Origin: Treponema sp.
Lineage (GTDB): Bacteria > Spirochaetota > Spirochaetia > Treponematales > Breznakiellaceae
NCBI GenBank assembly: GCA_031264475.1
Contig: JAISEA010000064.1
Coordinates: 1-22,959, forward strand
Direction of reading: 5' to 3'
DNA length: 22,959 nucleotides
Each line of letters opens with the position of its first letter. The first letter of the stretch is position 1. The position numbers and the translations under genes are program-made. Under the pieces are notes generated by a model. The model did no database searches and was not told the DNA's origin. It saw only the letters and a list, made by a program, of their open reading frames with translations. Of the stretch, positions 1 through 7,866 are shown piece by piece.

Positions 1-288
1 CTCGAATCAAACGAAATCCGAGACTATATTGAGACACACGCCGCTTTAAATAACAACGAAATAACAGCTTTCGCCGAAGCCTTGAACGAAAAATACGAGC
101 TTGACATAGCTTTACTCAAGCGGCTCATCAGAGACGAACAGAATCGCACCAAAATAGCGCCGATTTTCGATCTCGAATACGACATCCAACTTCAAGAAGC
201 AGTCAAAATCCTGAAAGACGGTTCCTATAGCCAAATTATGCGGGAAACAAAAACCTTAAAGCAGTTGCAGAACGAGGCGGTGGATTAA
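1..288 (+). CDS. C-terminal fragment of probable S41 C-terminal processing peptidase (partial)
   Basis: The frame is open from the first base of the window and stops with TAA at 286-288, so this is the last 95 codons of a gene that starts to the left. The visible part is hydrophilic and probably helical, with the stretches IFDLEYDIQLQEAV and TKTLKQLQNEA. From memory, spirochetal S41 (Ctp/Prc-type) serine peptidases end in a similar way, with a DLD/DLEYDIQL element and a final KTLxxLQ helix. That resemblance is the only basis for the call, because the PDZ and catalytic Ser-Lys parts lie outside the window. If correct, the protein is an exported protease that trims C-termini of envelope proteins. 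The same-strand gene at 499 has its own promoter, so the two need not be co-transcribed. Confidence 0.45.
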   Translation, partial: LESNEIRDYIETHAALNNNEITAFAEALNEKYELDIALLKRLIRDEQNRTKIAPIFDLEYDIQLQEAVKILKDGSYSQIMRETKTLKQLQNEAVD

Positions 289-393
289 ACAAAATTTGGA
301 CGCAGTACAGGATAATAAACCTTTTCTGCAAGCGTAGAAATTTACGAGCGAATTTTTCGCGCGTTTTTTATATAAAAGGAGACTTTTCTCCTC

Positions 394-422
394 TTGCAAA
401 GAGGGAAAAAGTATGGTATTAT
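394..422 (+). promoter_or_regulatory. sigma70-type promoter for the 499-2909 genes
   Basis: A TTGCAA box (394-399) and a TATTAT box (417-422) are separated by exactly 17 bp. The expected start site would leave a leader of about 70 nt before the ribosome binding site at 489-493. Two short GC-containing hairpins (around 379-392 and 391-405) lie just upstream or overlap the -35 box and may end transcription from the gene on the left. No other promoter is evident before nrnA or fliH. Confidence 0.6.
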
Positions 423-498
423 AGAATAATTGGTTGCCAAAGTGCGCGTTGATTCACTCGGCGCAACCGTATTATTTTGCGTTAATTTGGAGGTCTTA

Positions 499-921
499 AT
501 GAAGAAGTTATTTTTTGCGCTTCTATTATGTTCTACCTTGTCTTGTTTTTCGGTCTTTGCCCAAGACGCCGAAAGCCAGACAGGTTCTTACTACGTGAAC
601 GTGCCTATTGTGATGATTTATCCGTATGCAAAAGGCTACGTTGTCAAATACCACACCGGTACTCTGTCTGAAAATCTTGCCACGGCTTATATGCCGCAAG
701 AATGGTTCGCACCGGGTAAAGACAGGAAAGGTACTATCGTGAACCTGAAGCCGGGAACGGTCAAACCTAGTTTCACCGTTATTTACAAAAACGGGGCTTT
801 CGACCATGTGAAGCTCTATGTAAAGAAAGACAGAAGAGACTCAAGCTGGGGTTATATGCCTCTGTCCACAAACATAGACGACCGTTTTGAAAATGTTACT
901 GATATTAAAATTGAGTATTAG
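499..921 (+). CDS. small exported protein of unknown function
   Basis: 140 residues. The ATG at 499 is chosen because GGAGG at 489-493 sits 5 nt upstream and because it opens a classic signal peptide (MKKLFFALLL then a hydrophobic core) with a likely signal peptidase I site at VFA-QDA. The frame is open further upstream to a TTG at 430, but that start has no ribosome binding site and would bury the signal peptide. The mature part is about 115 residues, beta-rich and tyrosine-rich (YYVNVPIVMIYPYAKGYVVKY), with a basic C-terminal half. The pattern resembles conserved periplasmic proteins of treponemes with no assigned role. It lies 9 bp before nrnA and is probably co-transcribed with it. Function unknown. 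Confidence 0.75.
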   Translation: MKKLFFALLLCSTLSCFSVFAQDAESQTGSYYVNVPIVMIYPYAKGYVVKYHTGTLSENLATAYMPQEWFAPGKDRKGTIVNLKPGTVKPSFTVIYKNGAFDHVKLYVKKDRRDSSWGYMPLSTNIDDRFENVTDIKIEY

Positions 922-930
922 AATTGTAGA

Positions 931-1920
931 ATGTCAGCATCCGTTCCGTCCGAGTTAATTGATTTTATCAAGAAACATCAAAAATTTATTGTGGTCGGGC
1001 ATAGAGAGCCCGACGGCGATTGTATCGGGAGTCAACTTGCCCTTGCTGGCGCGCTTAAAAGGCTTGGAAAAGACGTCATTGTTTGTTCAGCAGGTCCTTT
1101 TAAGCGGCGAGAAATTTCTCCTTATCGAGATCGTTTCTTCAACGTCATTGGTGATAAAGAGCGGGCGGATGCTTGTGTTATCATGGTTGATTGTTCCACG
1201 CCGTATCGAATTGGCAATATAGCTGATTCTCTCAAGGGGCTTCCAACCGCGATTGTCGATCATCATGCGATTGGTAATCATAACGACAGCTCTACTGATG
1301 CGCCGGTCTTCCTCGATCCTTTAGCCCCGTCCGTTACTTTTATGATACTTTTTCTTATACAAGCTCTGGGGCTGGAACCCACCGAAGAAGAGGTAAAACT
1401 CTTATTTTTCGGTCTCTGTACAGATACAGGCTTTTTTCGGCATATTGATTCAACAGGCGCAGAGACTTTTTCGGTCGCGTCCTATATGATACGGCATGGC
1501 GCCAGCCCAAAAGAGGTCTTCCATGCTATGAATGGCGGAAAAAGCCTCGCGTCTTGTCATCTTCTGGGACTGTTGCTTGCTCGCGCCAAAGCCTATTTCG
1601 GTGGAAAACTTGTCATTACTGTAGAAGAGTACCATGAAACACAGCATTTCGGACTCGAAAACCGCGATTCCGACACCCTTTACCAGCTTTTACAGGCAAT
1701 AAAGGGTGTGAAAGCCATCGCGGTGATACGGCAGGAAACGCTTAAAAACTGCACGGTGGGACTACGGTCGCAAGATAAGATCAACGTAGCGGAAATCGCC
1801 GCGCGTTTCGGAGGCGGTGGACATAAGAACGCCGCAGGCTTGAGCATAGACGGCACAATAGAAGAAGTTACCCCGAAGATTCTGAAGGCGTTTGCGGATT
1901 TCCATAGATTGGAACATTAG
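931..1920 (+). CDS. nrnA: DHH-family phosphoesterase, NrnA-like nanoRNase / pAp phosphatase
   Basis: 329 residues, the usual size for the family. The DHH domain carries the metal-binding motifs in order: GHREPDGDCIGS (residues 23-34), VDCS near residue 86, VDHH near 110 and a CTDTGFF segment near 163-169. The DHHA1 domain follows, with GGGGHKNAAG near residues 295-304, the substrate-binding glycine motif. Members degrade 2-5-nt RNA oligonucleotides and dephosphorylate 3'-phosphoadenosine-5'-phosphate in the cytoplasm. The ATG at 931 has only a weak purine-rich upstream sequence, but it lies 9 bp after the preceding stop, which suggests translational coupling. fliH follows 38 bp downstream. 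Family assignment is secure. The choice between nanoRNase and other DHH substrates is inferred. Confidence 0.9.
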   Translation: MSASVPSELIDFIKKHQKFIVVGHREPDGDCIGSQLALAGALKRLGKDVIVCSAGPFKRREISPYRDRFFNVIGDKERADACVIMVDCSTPYRIGNIADSLKGLPTAIVDHHAIGNHNDSSTDAPVFLDPLAPSVTFMILFLIQALGLEPTEEEVKLLFFGLCTDTGFFRHIDSTGAETFSVASYMIRHGASPKEVFHAMNGGKSLASCHLLGLLLARAKAYFGGKLVITVEEYHETQHFGLENRDSDTLYQLLQAIKGVKAIAVIRQETLKNCTVGLRSQDKINVAEIAARFGGGGHKNAAGLSIDGTIEEVTPKILKAFADFHRLEH

Positions 1921-1958
1921 TGGATGCTTTGGAGTATGTAATAATAAGGAGATACATT

Positions 1959-2909
1959 TTGACAAAAGCGGTTTTTAGATACGGGGAAGTCAATCCCGTA
2001 GCGGAGAAAGTTCACATTGAGCCTCCTCATGCGTTTCCCGAATTGTCGCATCTTGCGGAACCAGAAGAAACCGAAGAACCAGATAAAAAAGAAGAGACTT
2101 ACACGGGTCCCACAGCCGAAGACCTTCGCAAGGAAGCGGAAGAGTTCAAGGTCCAGTGGATTGCGGAAAAAGAAGCCCTCATGATATCCGCGAAAATGGA
2201 AGCGGACGGGATCATCAAAGCCGCCGAAGACGCCGCCTTCCAAGAAGTAAAGCGTAAGACCGCAGAAGCCCAGGTCATCAAGCGGCAAGCCGAAGACGAC
2301 GCGGAAGCTATTATCACAAACGCCAAACAAAAAGCGGTCGAGCTTGAAACGTCTGCACGCGCCGCCTTCGACGGTCAGAAGAAAGAGGCGCATGAACAAG
2401 GCTTTCAAGCAGGCAGGGAAGAAGGTTTCAACAATGGCAAAGCCGAAGCGGAACGTCTCGTTAAGCGGACTCAGGTCGTACTTGAGCGCGCTCAAGACAA
2501 ACGCGCCGAAATACTTGTGGAAACAGAGCAACAAATCATCGACCTCGTGCTTCTCATTTCCCGCAAGGTCGTCAAGGTCATCTCCGAAACCCAGCGCCAG
2601 GTCGTCATCTCCAACGTGGTGCAAGCTCTCCGCAAAGTCAAAGGGAAGGGCACTATCATCATCCACGTCAATATGCTGGACGTCAAACTCACCTCCGAGC
2701 ATATCAAGGACTTCATCCGCCTTGCCGAAGGCGTGGCTTCTATACAAGTACAAGAAGATTCGTCCGTCGATCAAGGCGGGTGCGTTATTGAAACTGACTT
2801 TGGTGAAATAGACGCTCGCATTTCTTCACAGCTCGCAGAGCTAGAATCTAAAATCTTAGAAATTTCCCCTATCAAGACAAAATTGAAAGAGAACGTAAAG
2901 GCAGAATAA
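1959..2909 (+). CDS. fliH: flagellar assembly protein FliH
   Basis: 316 residues starting with TTG at 1959. AAGGAG at 1946-1951 is 7 nt upstream. The open frame runs back to 1920, but that part overlaps the nrnA stop and has no ribosome binding site. The N-terminus (TKAVFRYGEV then IEPPHAF) resembles treponemal FliH. Residues about 45-190 are a long charged coiled coil rich in Ala, Glu and Lys, with a GxxxG-like stretch (GFQAGREEGFNNG). The C-terminal domain ends with GGCVIETDFGEIDARI, the best conserved FliH motif. FliH binds the FliI ATPase at the base of the flagellar export apparatus. In other treponemes fliH sits between fliG and fliI; here neither is present, the left neighbour is nrnA, and the right neighbour is convergent. 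Confidence 0.88.
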   Translation: MTKAVFRYGEVNPVAEKVHIEPPHAFPELSHLAEPEETEEPDKKEETYTGPTAEDLRKEAEEFKVQWIAEKEALMISAKMEADGIIKAAEDAAFQEVKRKTAEAQVIKRQAEDDAEAIITNAKQKAVELETSARAAFDGQKKEAHEQGFQAGREEGFNNGKAEAERLVKRTQVVLERAQDKRAEILVETEQQIIDLVLLISRKVVKVISETQRQVVISNVVQALRKVKGKGTIIIHVNMLDVKLTSEHIKDFIRLAEGVASIQVQEDSSVDQGGCVIETDFGEIDARISSQLAELESKILEISPIKTKLKENVKAE

Positions 2910-2916
2910 GAAAACA

Positions 2917-2943
2917 TGGAGGATTACGAATTACAACCCTCCA
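2917..2943. terminator. possible weak hairpin between convergent fliH and HD-GYP genes
   Basis: TGGAGG (2917-2922) and CCTCCA (2938-2943) form a 6-bp stem with a 15-nt loop in the 60-bp space between the two converging stops. There is no U-tract on either side, so the call is tentative. Confidence 0.25.
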
Positions 2944-2969
2944 CGTCAAGAAAAGCGGCTGACCTTTTC

Positions 2970-4034
2970 CTATTTAAGACTCTCGGCAATGGCTTTGAAT
3001 TTGTCTTGAATCTCAAACATTGCCTTGCACAGTTGAGCGTCGAATTGTGTGCCGCTCCCGTCCATTATAATCTTTACAGCATCTTCAAAGGAAAAGGCGG
3101 TTTTATAGACGCGGGCGCAGACCAGCGCATCGTAGACGTCGGCGATTGAAGTGATACGTGCGGCAAGCGGTATGTCGTAACCACTTATGCCGCGGGGATA
3201 ACCTTTGCCGTCAAATCGCTCGTGGTGACAATAGGCTATATCCCGATAATGCTGAAGATGAAGGGCTTCTTTATCGGTCAAGATGGATTCGACTATTTTT
3301 TTGCCGATAGTTGTGTGCGTTTTCATAACTTCAAATTCTTCAGGAGTGAGCCTGCTCGGTTTCAGCAGGATTTTATCAGGTATACCTATCTTCCCTACAT
3401 CGTGAAGCGCGACGGATTTCACGATGATCTCTGGCTCAAGGAGCATAAGCTGGTAGCCGTATTCGGGGTAGCGTAACGATTCGCCTGTAATGTATTCTAT
3501 CAAAACTTTTGTGTATAGTTGGACTCGTTTGACATGACTGCCGGATTCAAGGTTACGGTATTCAATGATGTTCGCCATCGCCTCAAGCATGGCGTCGAGG
3601 GACTCGGTAACCTCCTTGGTCTTCTCAAGAACCATGTCTTCAAGACTATCGCTATAACTTTTCAGTTCTATTTGGTTTTTTACCCTCAGCTTTACCACAT
3701 CTTCTTTGAAAGGCTTTGATATGAAATCAACGGCGCCTGCCGCGAGAGCCTTGCTTTCCTCATCCAATGTGGTAATGAAGATGACGGGAATACGCCGAAG
3801 TTTTGGGTCTTCCTTCATCTTCTCGATAGCCTCAAACCCATTCATTTTAGGCATATTAACGTCAAGCAGGACAATCTTTGGAAGGATTGCCCCTCCCCAT
3901 AGTAATTCAAGAGCTTCCTTTCCGTTACTCGCGCTGATAATGTTATAGTCGGCTTGAAGAATCTCTTCGAGTATCATCACATTGATGTCAACGTCATCGA
4001 CGACAAGAACGGTCGGTATATTTTTGTTACCCAT
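2970..4034 (-). CDS. response regulator with HD-GYP c-di-GMP phosphodiesterase domain
   Basis: 354 residues. The receiver domain (about 6-125) has the acidic pair D13 D14, the phospho-acceptor D58 in LLDVNMP, a conserved Thr in FITTLDEE and the Lys of SKPF. A helical linker (about 126-165) leads to an HD-GYP domain (about 165-345) with the HD pair in ALHDVGKIGIPD, the HHER stretch and the GYP loop in FDGKGYPRGISG. HD-GYP proteins hydrolyse cyclic di-GMP, here presumably gated by phosphorylation of D58. The ATG at 4034 lies inside the 3' end of the HPt gene (8-bp overlap), so the two are translationally coupled. All expected catalytic motifs are visible, so the enzyme is probably active. No histidine kinase is encoded nearby. 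Confidence 0.92.
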   Translation of the reverse strand: MGNKNIPTVLVVDDVDINVMILEEILQADYNIISASNGKEALELLWGGAILPKIVLLDVNMPKMNGFEAIEKMKEDPKLRRIPVIFITTLDEESKALAAGAVDFISKPFKEDVVKLRVKNQIELKSYSDSLEDMVLEKTKEVTESLDAMLEAMANIIEYRNLESGSHVKRVQLYTKVLIEYITGESLRYPEYGYQLMLLEPEIIVKSVALHDVGKIGIPDKILLKPSRLTPEEFEVMKTHTTIGKKIVESILTDKEALHLQHYRDIAYCHHERFDGKGYPRGISGYDIPLAARITSIADVYDALVCARVYKTAFSFEDAVKIIMDGSGTQFDAQLCKAMFEIQDKFKAIAESLK

Positions 4035-4362
4035 TGACTGCGATTACCTCGTCAATCGCTCTCATTGTATTATTGAAGCAATCGGTAAGAGCGGTAACAG
4101 CGCTTTCGTCAAGGCTTCGATCTTTGATTTGACTTTCGATAGCCGTTGCTTGCTCATAAAGAGCCGTAAGAGATAAGTTCCCACTTATGCCTTTGAGTGT
4201 ATGCGCCGAAATCTGCGCGTTTTCGTAATCCTGCGCCGCTATGAAACGCTTAAATTCATCAAGATTCATCTCCGCTTTGAATTTATTCAAAAGCTTTGTG
4301 TACAATCTCTGGTTATTCATCAGACGTTTCAAGCCTTCTTCTTGGTTGATTAAAACAGCCAT
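4027..4362 (-). CDS. HPt-domain phosphotransfer protein
   Basis: 111 residues, essentially one HPt four-helix bundle. The phospho-acceptor is H54 in AHTLKGISGNL, the standard HPt motif. GGAGGA lies just upstream of the ATG at 4362. The gene is first in a two-gene unit with the HD-GYP regulator and overlaps it by 8 bp. The pair therefore probably forms the lower end of a phosphorelay, with the HPt passing phosphate to D58 of the regulator from a hybrid kinase encoded elsewhere. This partner assignment is inferred from gene order only. Confidence 0.88.
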   Translation of the reverse strand: MAVLINQEEGLKRLMNNQRLYTKLLNKFKAEMNLDEFKRFIAAQDYENAQISAHTLKGISGNLSLTALYEQATAIESQIKDRSLDESAVTALTDCFNNTMRAIDEVIAVNG

Positions 4363-4390
4363 AGTTTCCTCCTTGTCTATAATTTCCTTA

Positions 4391-4419
4391 ATGATACCTT
4401 ATTTCTGATTTTCTTACAA
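4391..4419 (-). promoter_or_regulatory. promoter of the HPt / HD-GYP unit
   Basis: Reading leftward, TTGTAA (4419-4414) and TATCAT (4396-4391) are separated by 17 bp. The leader is about 20 nt and includes the ribosome binding site of the HPt gene. It is divergent from the promoter at 4437. Confidence 0.55.
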
Positions 4420-4436
4420 GAGAGACACAAAAATTA

Positions 4437-4465
4437 TTGCAAATATTAAAAAAATACGCTATAGT
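4437..4465 (+). promoter_or_regulatory. promoter of the 4516-6662 genes
   Basis: TTGCAA (4437-4442) and TATAGT (4460-4465) with a 17-bp spacer. The leader is about 45 nt and ends in AAAAGGAG (4497-4504) in front of the ATG at 4516. Confidence 0.6.
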
Positions 4466-4515
4466 CATTTCTATGGCGGCAACGTTTAGCCGCCTGAAAA
4501 GGAGTATTGATAGCA

Positions 4516-5826
4516 ATGAAAAAAAAGTTTTTCTTTCTACTGACGGTTTTGTGTATCCGATTGGACGCGCAGATTCCCAATTTTGAGCCGGACAGACTTG
4601 CCCTGCAATACGCGAGAGAGCGGTCGCCTTACACGTGGCAAACCCTGGGCGCTATGGCGTTGTGGGCGTCCAGCGCGGACGCCGCGGTATATGAGCAAAT
4701 AGCCGATGCTGTTGTAACATTGCGGACTGCCGTGGACTTACCTACGGACGCAAGAGAACGAGGAGAATATGTTCTGCGCTTTATGCACAGGAATTACCTG
4801 CGTCAGTACAGCGCGAATCAGACACAGCTTGATACCCTTCTTGACCGCGGCACGTTCAACTGCGTCTCCTCCGCCGTGTTTTACCTGATACTGGGCGTTT
4901 CCGTGAACTTGGACGTCCAAGGCGTTATGACCCACGACCACGCCTTTGTAACGGTGAATATCCGCGATAAAGCCGATACACAGGAGATAGACGTGGAAAC
5001 AACCAATGAATACGGCTTTGACCCCGGAACTCAGAAGGAATTCAGCAATAGATTCGGGCAGGTTACCGGCTTTGCCTATGTGGACCCCAAGAACTACGCG
5101 GATCGTTCCGCGGTGAGCCAGCTGGAACTCATCTCCCTTATTCTTATGAATCGCATTTCCTTCCTTGAAAAACAGAACCGTTTTGGCGACACCCTGCCTC
5201 TCATCGCAAACCGTGTCGCGTTACTCTCGGAACGCACTGAAAGGACTGAGTCGCCTTTCTTTGTCGATTCCAAAAAAGACCTTGCGGCGAGCATACACAA
5301 CCTTGTGGTAGACTTCCTTTCCAAACAACGGGTGTCAGACGCGAAGACTGTCCTTGAAAGAGGCGCTCCTTTCTTGCCTGCGGAAAATTATCGGGTAATA
5401 GAGGAGATGATTCTTAATCAGGAACTCTCTCAAATTGTCAATGGATTGAAAACGATTACCGAAGCGGAGGAGGCTCTGGCTCTTCTCAACGACAGGGAGA
5501 CTGTCGCCGTGATCGGCGAAGAGCGGGTTACTCAAATGCGTAATGTAATCTTGGTCAACGAGGCGAACTTTATTTCCAAAGAGCAGGGATGGGTTGCGGC
5601 GATCAGATTTTCAGAAGAGGCAATTGCGGTCTATGGCAGGAACAGGGTTTTGGAGCAGAACCTTCAAACGTTCAGGAACAACCGGGGTGTGGAGATTCAC
5701 AACCAATTCGCCGTCTTTTGGAACAAGGGGTTGCGGGACGAAGCTCGTGAGTTATTAGAAGAAGGCTTGCAGGAACTGCCAAACGACACGCGGCTTCTCA
5801 ATGATTGGAAGACGGCGAATAGGTAA
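4516..5826 (+). CDS. exported transglutaminase-like protein with helical repeat C-terminus
   Basis: 436 residues. The ATG at 4516 is preferred: it starts the signal peptide (MKKKFFFLLTVLCIRLDA, likely cleavage before Gln19), although GGAG at 4501-4504 is 11 nt away and an in-frame TTG at 4507 is closer. Residues about 85-175 resemble a transglutaminase/SirB1-like fold with C116 in NCVSSA, H140/H142 in THDHAFVTV and D159 in EIDVETTN as a possible Cys-His-Asp triad. Residues about 200-436 are helical and TPR-like, ending in a clear TPR-type unit (GLRDEARELLEEGLQELPND). It probably acts in the periplasm or outer envelope; the substrate (peptide cross-link or protease-like cleavage) cannot be told. 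The next gene starts 2 bp after the stop. Confidence 0.65.
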   Translation: MKKKFFFLLTVLCIRLDAQIPNFEPDRLALQYARERSPYTWQTLGAMALWASSADAAVYEQIADAVVTLRTAVDLPTDARERGEYVLRFMHRNYLRQYSANQTQLDTLLDRGTFNCVSSAVFYLILGVSVNLDVQGVMTHDHAFVTVNIRDKADTQEIDVETTNEYGFDPGTQKEFSNRFGQVTGFAYVDPKNYADRSAVSQLELISLILMNRISFLEKQNRFGDTLPLIANRVALLSERTERTESPFFVDSKKDLAASIHNLVVDFLSKQRVSDAKTVLERGAPFLPAENYRVIEEMILNQELSQIVNGLKTITEAEEALALLNDRETVAVIGEERVTQMRNVILVNEANFISKEQGWVAAIRFSEEAIAVYGRNRVLEQNLQTFRNNRGVEIHNQFAVFWNKGLRDEARELLEEGLQELPNDTRLLNDWKTANR

Positions 5827-5828
5827 CA

Positions 5829-6662
5829 GTGGGGCGCGAAGTGGTGGAACGGAACATACCGAACATAAGGCGGGCGCGTGGATACAGGCTCTACACGGAG
5901 AATGGGGAGCGGCTCGTGGACTTATGGCAAGCGGGCGGGGGCGCGGTATTGGGGCATACGCCGCACAACATAGTCCGCGAGTTAAAAAACACCGCTGAAC
6001 GCGGGCTTTTCGCCCCCTATCCCGCGTCTGCGGAAAGACGGTTCGTCAAAGCTCTCTCCGCCTTGTTTCCGGACGGCGAAGGCTTCTACGTCTTTTCCGA
6101 CCGCTCGCGGCTCCACGCCGCGCTAGAAGACGCGGGTATTCTCAAAAAAAACGATCCCATCCCTGATTCGGCGTTTCTTTCGCCGTCTGAAACACCCGCC
6201 GCCTCTATCACGCTGTGGCGTCCCTTCTGCGTCTGCCCGCCGTCTCCCTTGCTTGTGCCTGTTTTGCCGTGGTCTCTTGCCCCGGCGGTCTTGGTTGTAA
6301 AGGAAGCTGGGCGGGCTATGGTGGAGAACCCGCTCTTTTCCGATACAATCGCGTCTGTCATACTCACCGCCGCGACTCGCGCCATCTATGACCTTATCGC
6401 GGAGATAAACGCCGCTGATAGGAAGAGAATATTCCCCAAAATAGCGAAAGCATTGGCAACGAAGGGGTGTTTGTGGAAGCAAAACGGCGTTTATTTGCGG
6501 GCGGACGTGGACGGCGAAGCTTACAAGCGCCTCTTTCGCCTGTTTTTGGACGCGGGTTTCCTCCTGCCCCCTGAGCCGCGCTCACCCGCAATCCTGCCGT
6601 CAGAACTCTCTGAAGGCGAAGAAGCAAGTTTGGCGCACCTTCTTTCAAGCACAGCTACATAA
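5829..6662 (+). CDS. shortened class-III aminotransferase-like protein, probably non-catalytic
   Basis: 277 residues from GTG at 5829, 2 bp after the previous stop, with only a weak AGG upstream, so it is probably coupled. The N-terminal 100 residues look like the start of a class-III (fold type I) aminotransferase: GYRLYTENGERLVDLWQAGG, then GHTPHNIVRELKNTAERGLF and SAERRFVKALSALFPDGEGFYVFSD. Full-length relatives have about 430 residues. Here the central part with the PLP-binding Asp and the Schiff-base Lys seems to be missing, and a proline-rich insert (CPPSPLLVPVLPW) follows near residues 137-150. The C-terminal third keeps a small-domain-like pattern ending in LFLDAGFLLPP. I read this as a degenerate or repurposed PLP-enzyme fold. 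A decaying gene is the alternative, but the frame is intact. Confidence 0.5.
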   Translation: MGREVVERNIPNIRRARGYRLYTENGERLVDLWQAGGGAVLGHTPHNIVRELKNTAERGLFAPYPASAERRFVKALSALFPDGEGFYVFSDRSRLHAALEDAGILKKNDPIPDSAFLSPSETPAASITLWRPFCVCPPSPLLVPVLPWSLAPAVLVVKEAGRAMVENPLFSDTIASVILTAATRAIYDLIAEINAADRKRIFPKIAKALATKGCLWKQNGVYLRADVDGEAYKRLFRLFLDAGFLLPPEPRSPAILPSELSEGEEASLAHLLSSTAT

Positions 6663-6675
6663 ACTTAATCAATAG

Positions 6676-6695
6676 GAGGGGGAAGTCTCCCCCTC
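6676..6695. terminator. hairpin just after the aminotransferase-like gene
   Basis: GAGGGGGA (6676-6683) and TCCCCCTC (6688-6695) form a perfect 8-bp stem with a 4-nt loop, 13 bp after the stop codon. There is no clear U-tract. Confidence 0.45.
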
Positions 6696-6727
6696 GCTCC
6701 AACCCTACGGGTTTCCGCTCCCCCCTC

Positions 6728-6746
6728 TGCGGGGCTTTGCCCCGCA
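6728..6746. repeat. small palindrome with 8-bp arms
   Basis: TGCGGGGC, loop TTT, GCCCCGCA: a perfect hairpin. It may reinforce termination or be one copy of an extragenic palindromic family. Confidence 0.5.
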
Positions 6747-6835
6747 ACGCCCCAATTGACACCGCATCTGACACCGCGCCCCGATACCGCCGCGTGTCTG
6801 ACACCGCCCGCCAAAATAACAAAGAGCAGGAGGCA

Positions 6836-6898
6836 GTTAGCAAAGAACAATTAGCAGTTAGCAAAGAACAATTAGTAGTTAGCAAAGAACAGAGAACC
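6836..6898. repeat. three tandem 21-bp units (GTTAGCAAAGAAC type)
   Basis: Units start at 6836, 6857 and 6878, exactly 21 bp apart. The core GTTAGCAAAGAAC is identical in all three. The reverse complement of this core resembles the CTTTGCTAAC / CATTGCTAACTGC motifs of the block at 6904-7260, so the two blocks are inverted relatives. Confidence 0.8.
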
Positions 6899-6903
6899 GC
6901 GCT

Positions 6904-7260
6904 TTGCTAACTCTTTCTGCCCTTCGCCCGCCCATCTTCCTTAGCTCATTGCTCATTACTATTTATTCTTTATTCTTCTTCCTTTGCTCATTGCTAACTG
7001 CTCATTACTCATTGCTCTTTTCTGCCCTTCGCCCGCCCATCTTCCTTAGCTCATTGCTCATTACTATTTATTCTTTATTCTTCTTCCTTAGCTCATTACT
7101 AACTGCTCATTACTCTTTGCTCTTTTCTGCCTTTCGCTCGCCCGTCTTCCTTTGCTCATTACTAACTGCTCATTACTCTTTGCTCTTTTCTGCCTTTCGC
7201 TCGCCCGTCTTCCTTTGCTCATTACTCATTACTATTTACTCTTTGCTAATTTTCACTCAA
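6904..7260. repeat. modular repeat block with 105- and 63-bp units
   Basis: The landmark TCTGCCCTTCG / TCTGCCTTTCG occurs at 6916, 7021, 7126 and 7189, giving spacings of 105, 105 and 63 bp (5, 5 and 3 times 21). Between landmarks are variants of CTCATTGCTCATTAC, CTATTTATTC and GCTAACTGCTCATTAC. One forward frame is open through the block (6904-7263), but it is only seven-residue echoes of the repeat and has no ribosome binding site. I treat it as non-coding. Confidence 0.8.
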
Positions 7261-7866
7261 TGATGAGCCGCTGAAAACTATTTATAAGTGTCTAAAAATT
7301 GATTATGAGTGGCTACCAATTGATTATGAACGAAAAAACTCGATTATGAGCGTCTGAAAACTATTTATGAGCCGCTGGCAATTGATTATGAGCGTAAAAG
7401 CTCAATTATGAGCGTCTGAAAATTGCTTATGAATGGCTGGTAATTGGCTATGAATGACTACCAATTGGGTATAAACAGCTGAAAATTGCTTGGCGGAACT
7501 TCCCCAATAATTGGCAATGGCTGAAAACTAATTGCGGGTATTTGAAAAATAGTTGCGAGTTACTAAAAATTGAGTATGAACGACTACCAATTGGGTATGA
7601 ATGATTGGTAGTCTATTTGCGGAGATTCCCCAATAATTGGCAATGGCTGAAAACTAATTGCGGGGATTTGAAAAATAGTTGCGAGCCACTAAAAATTGAG
7701 TATGAACGACCACTAATCGGGTATGAATGATTGGCAGTCGATTGGTGGAGTTTCATAAATAATTGGCAATAAATGAGAACTAATTGCGGTGAGTTGACAA
7801 ATAATTACGAGCCATTAATAATCAATTATGAGCCGTTGGCACTAAATCTTGAACGGCTCGTAAGGA
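7260..7866. repeat. 29-unit degenerate 21-bp tandem array with a 126-bp higher-order repeat
   Basis: Units of the type ATTATGAG + CGGCTGAAA + ATTG start at 7260, 7281, 7302, 7323, 7343, 7364, 7385, 7405, 7426, 7447, 7468 and then every 21 bp to 7846. Only two single-base deletions occur (before 7343 and before 7405). From about 7485 a higher-order unit of 126 bp (6 x 21) is repeated three times, seen by AATAATTGGCAAT at 7506, 7632 and 7758. Forward translation gives seven-residue echoes such as IDYERLK, interrupted by stops. No gene is supported here. Confidence 0.85.

Noticed and set aside
6904..7263. 119-codon plus-strand ORF in the CTCATTGCTCATTAC block
   Set aside because: Pure repeat translation (seven-residue echoes) with no ribosome binding site and no domain.
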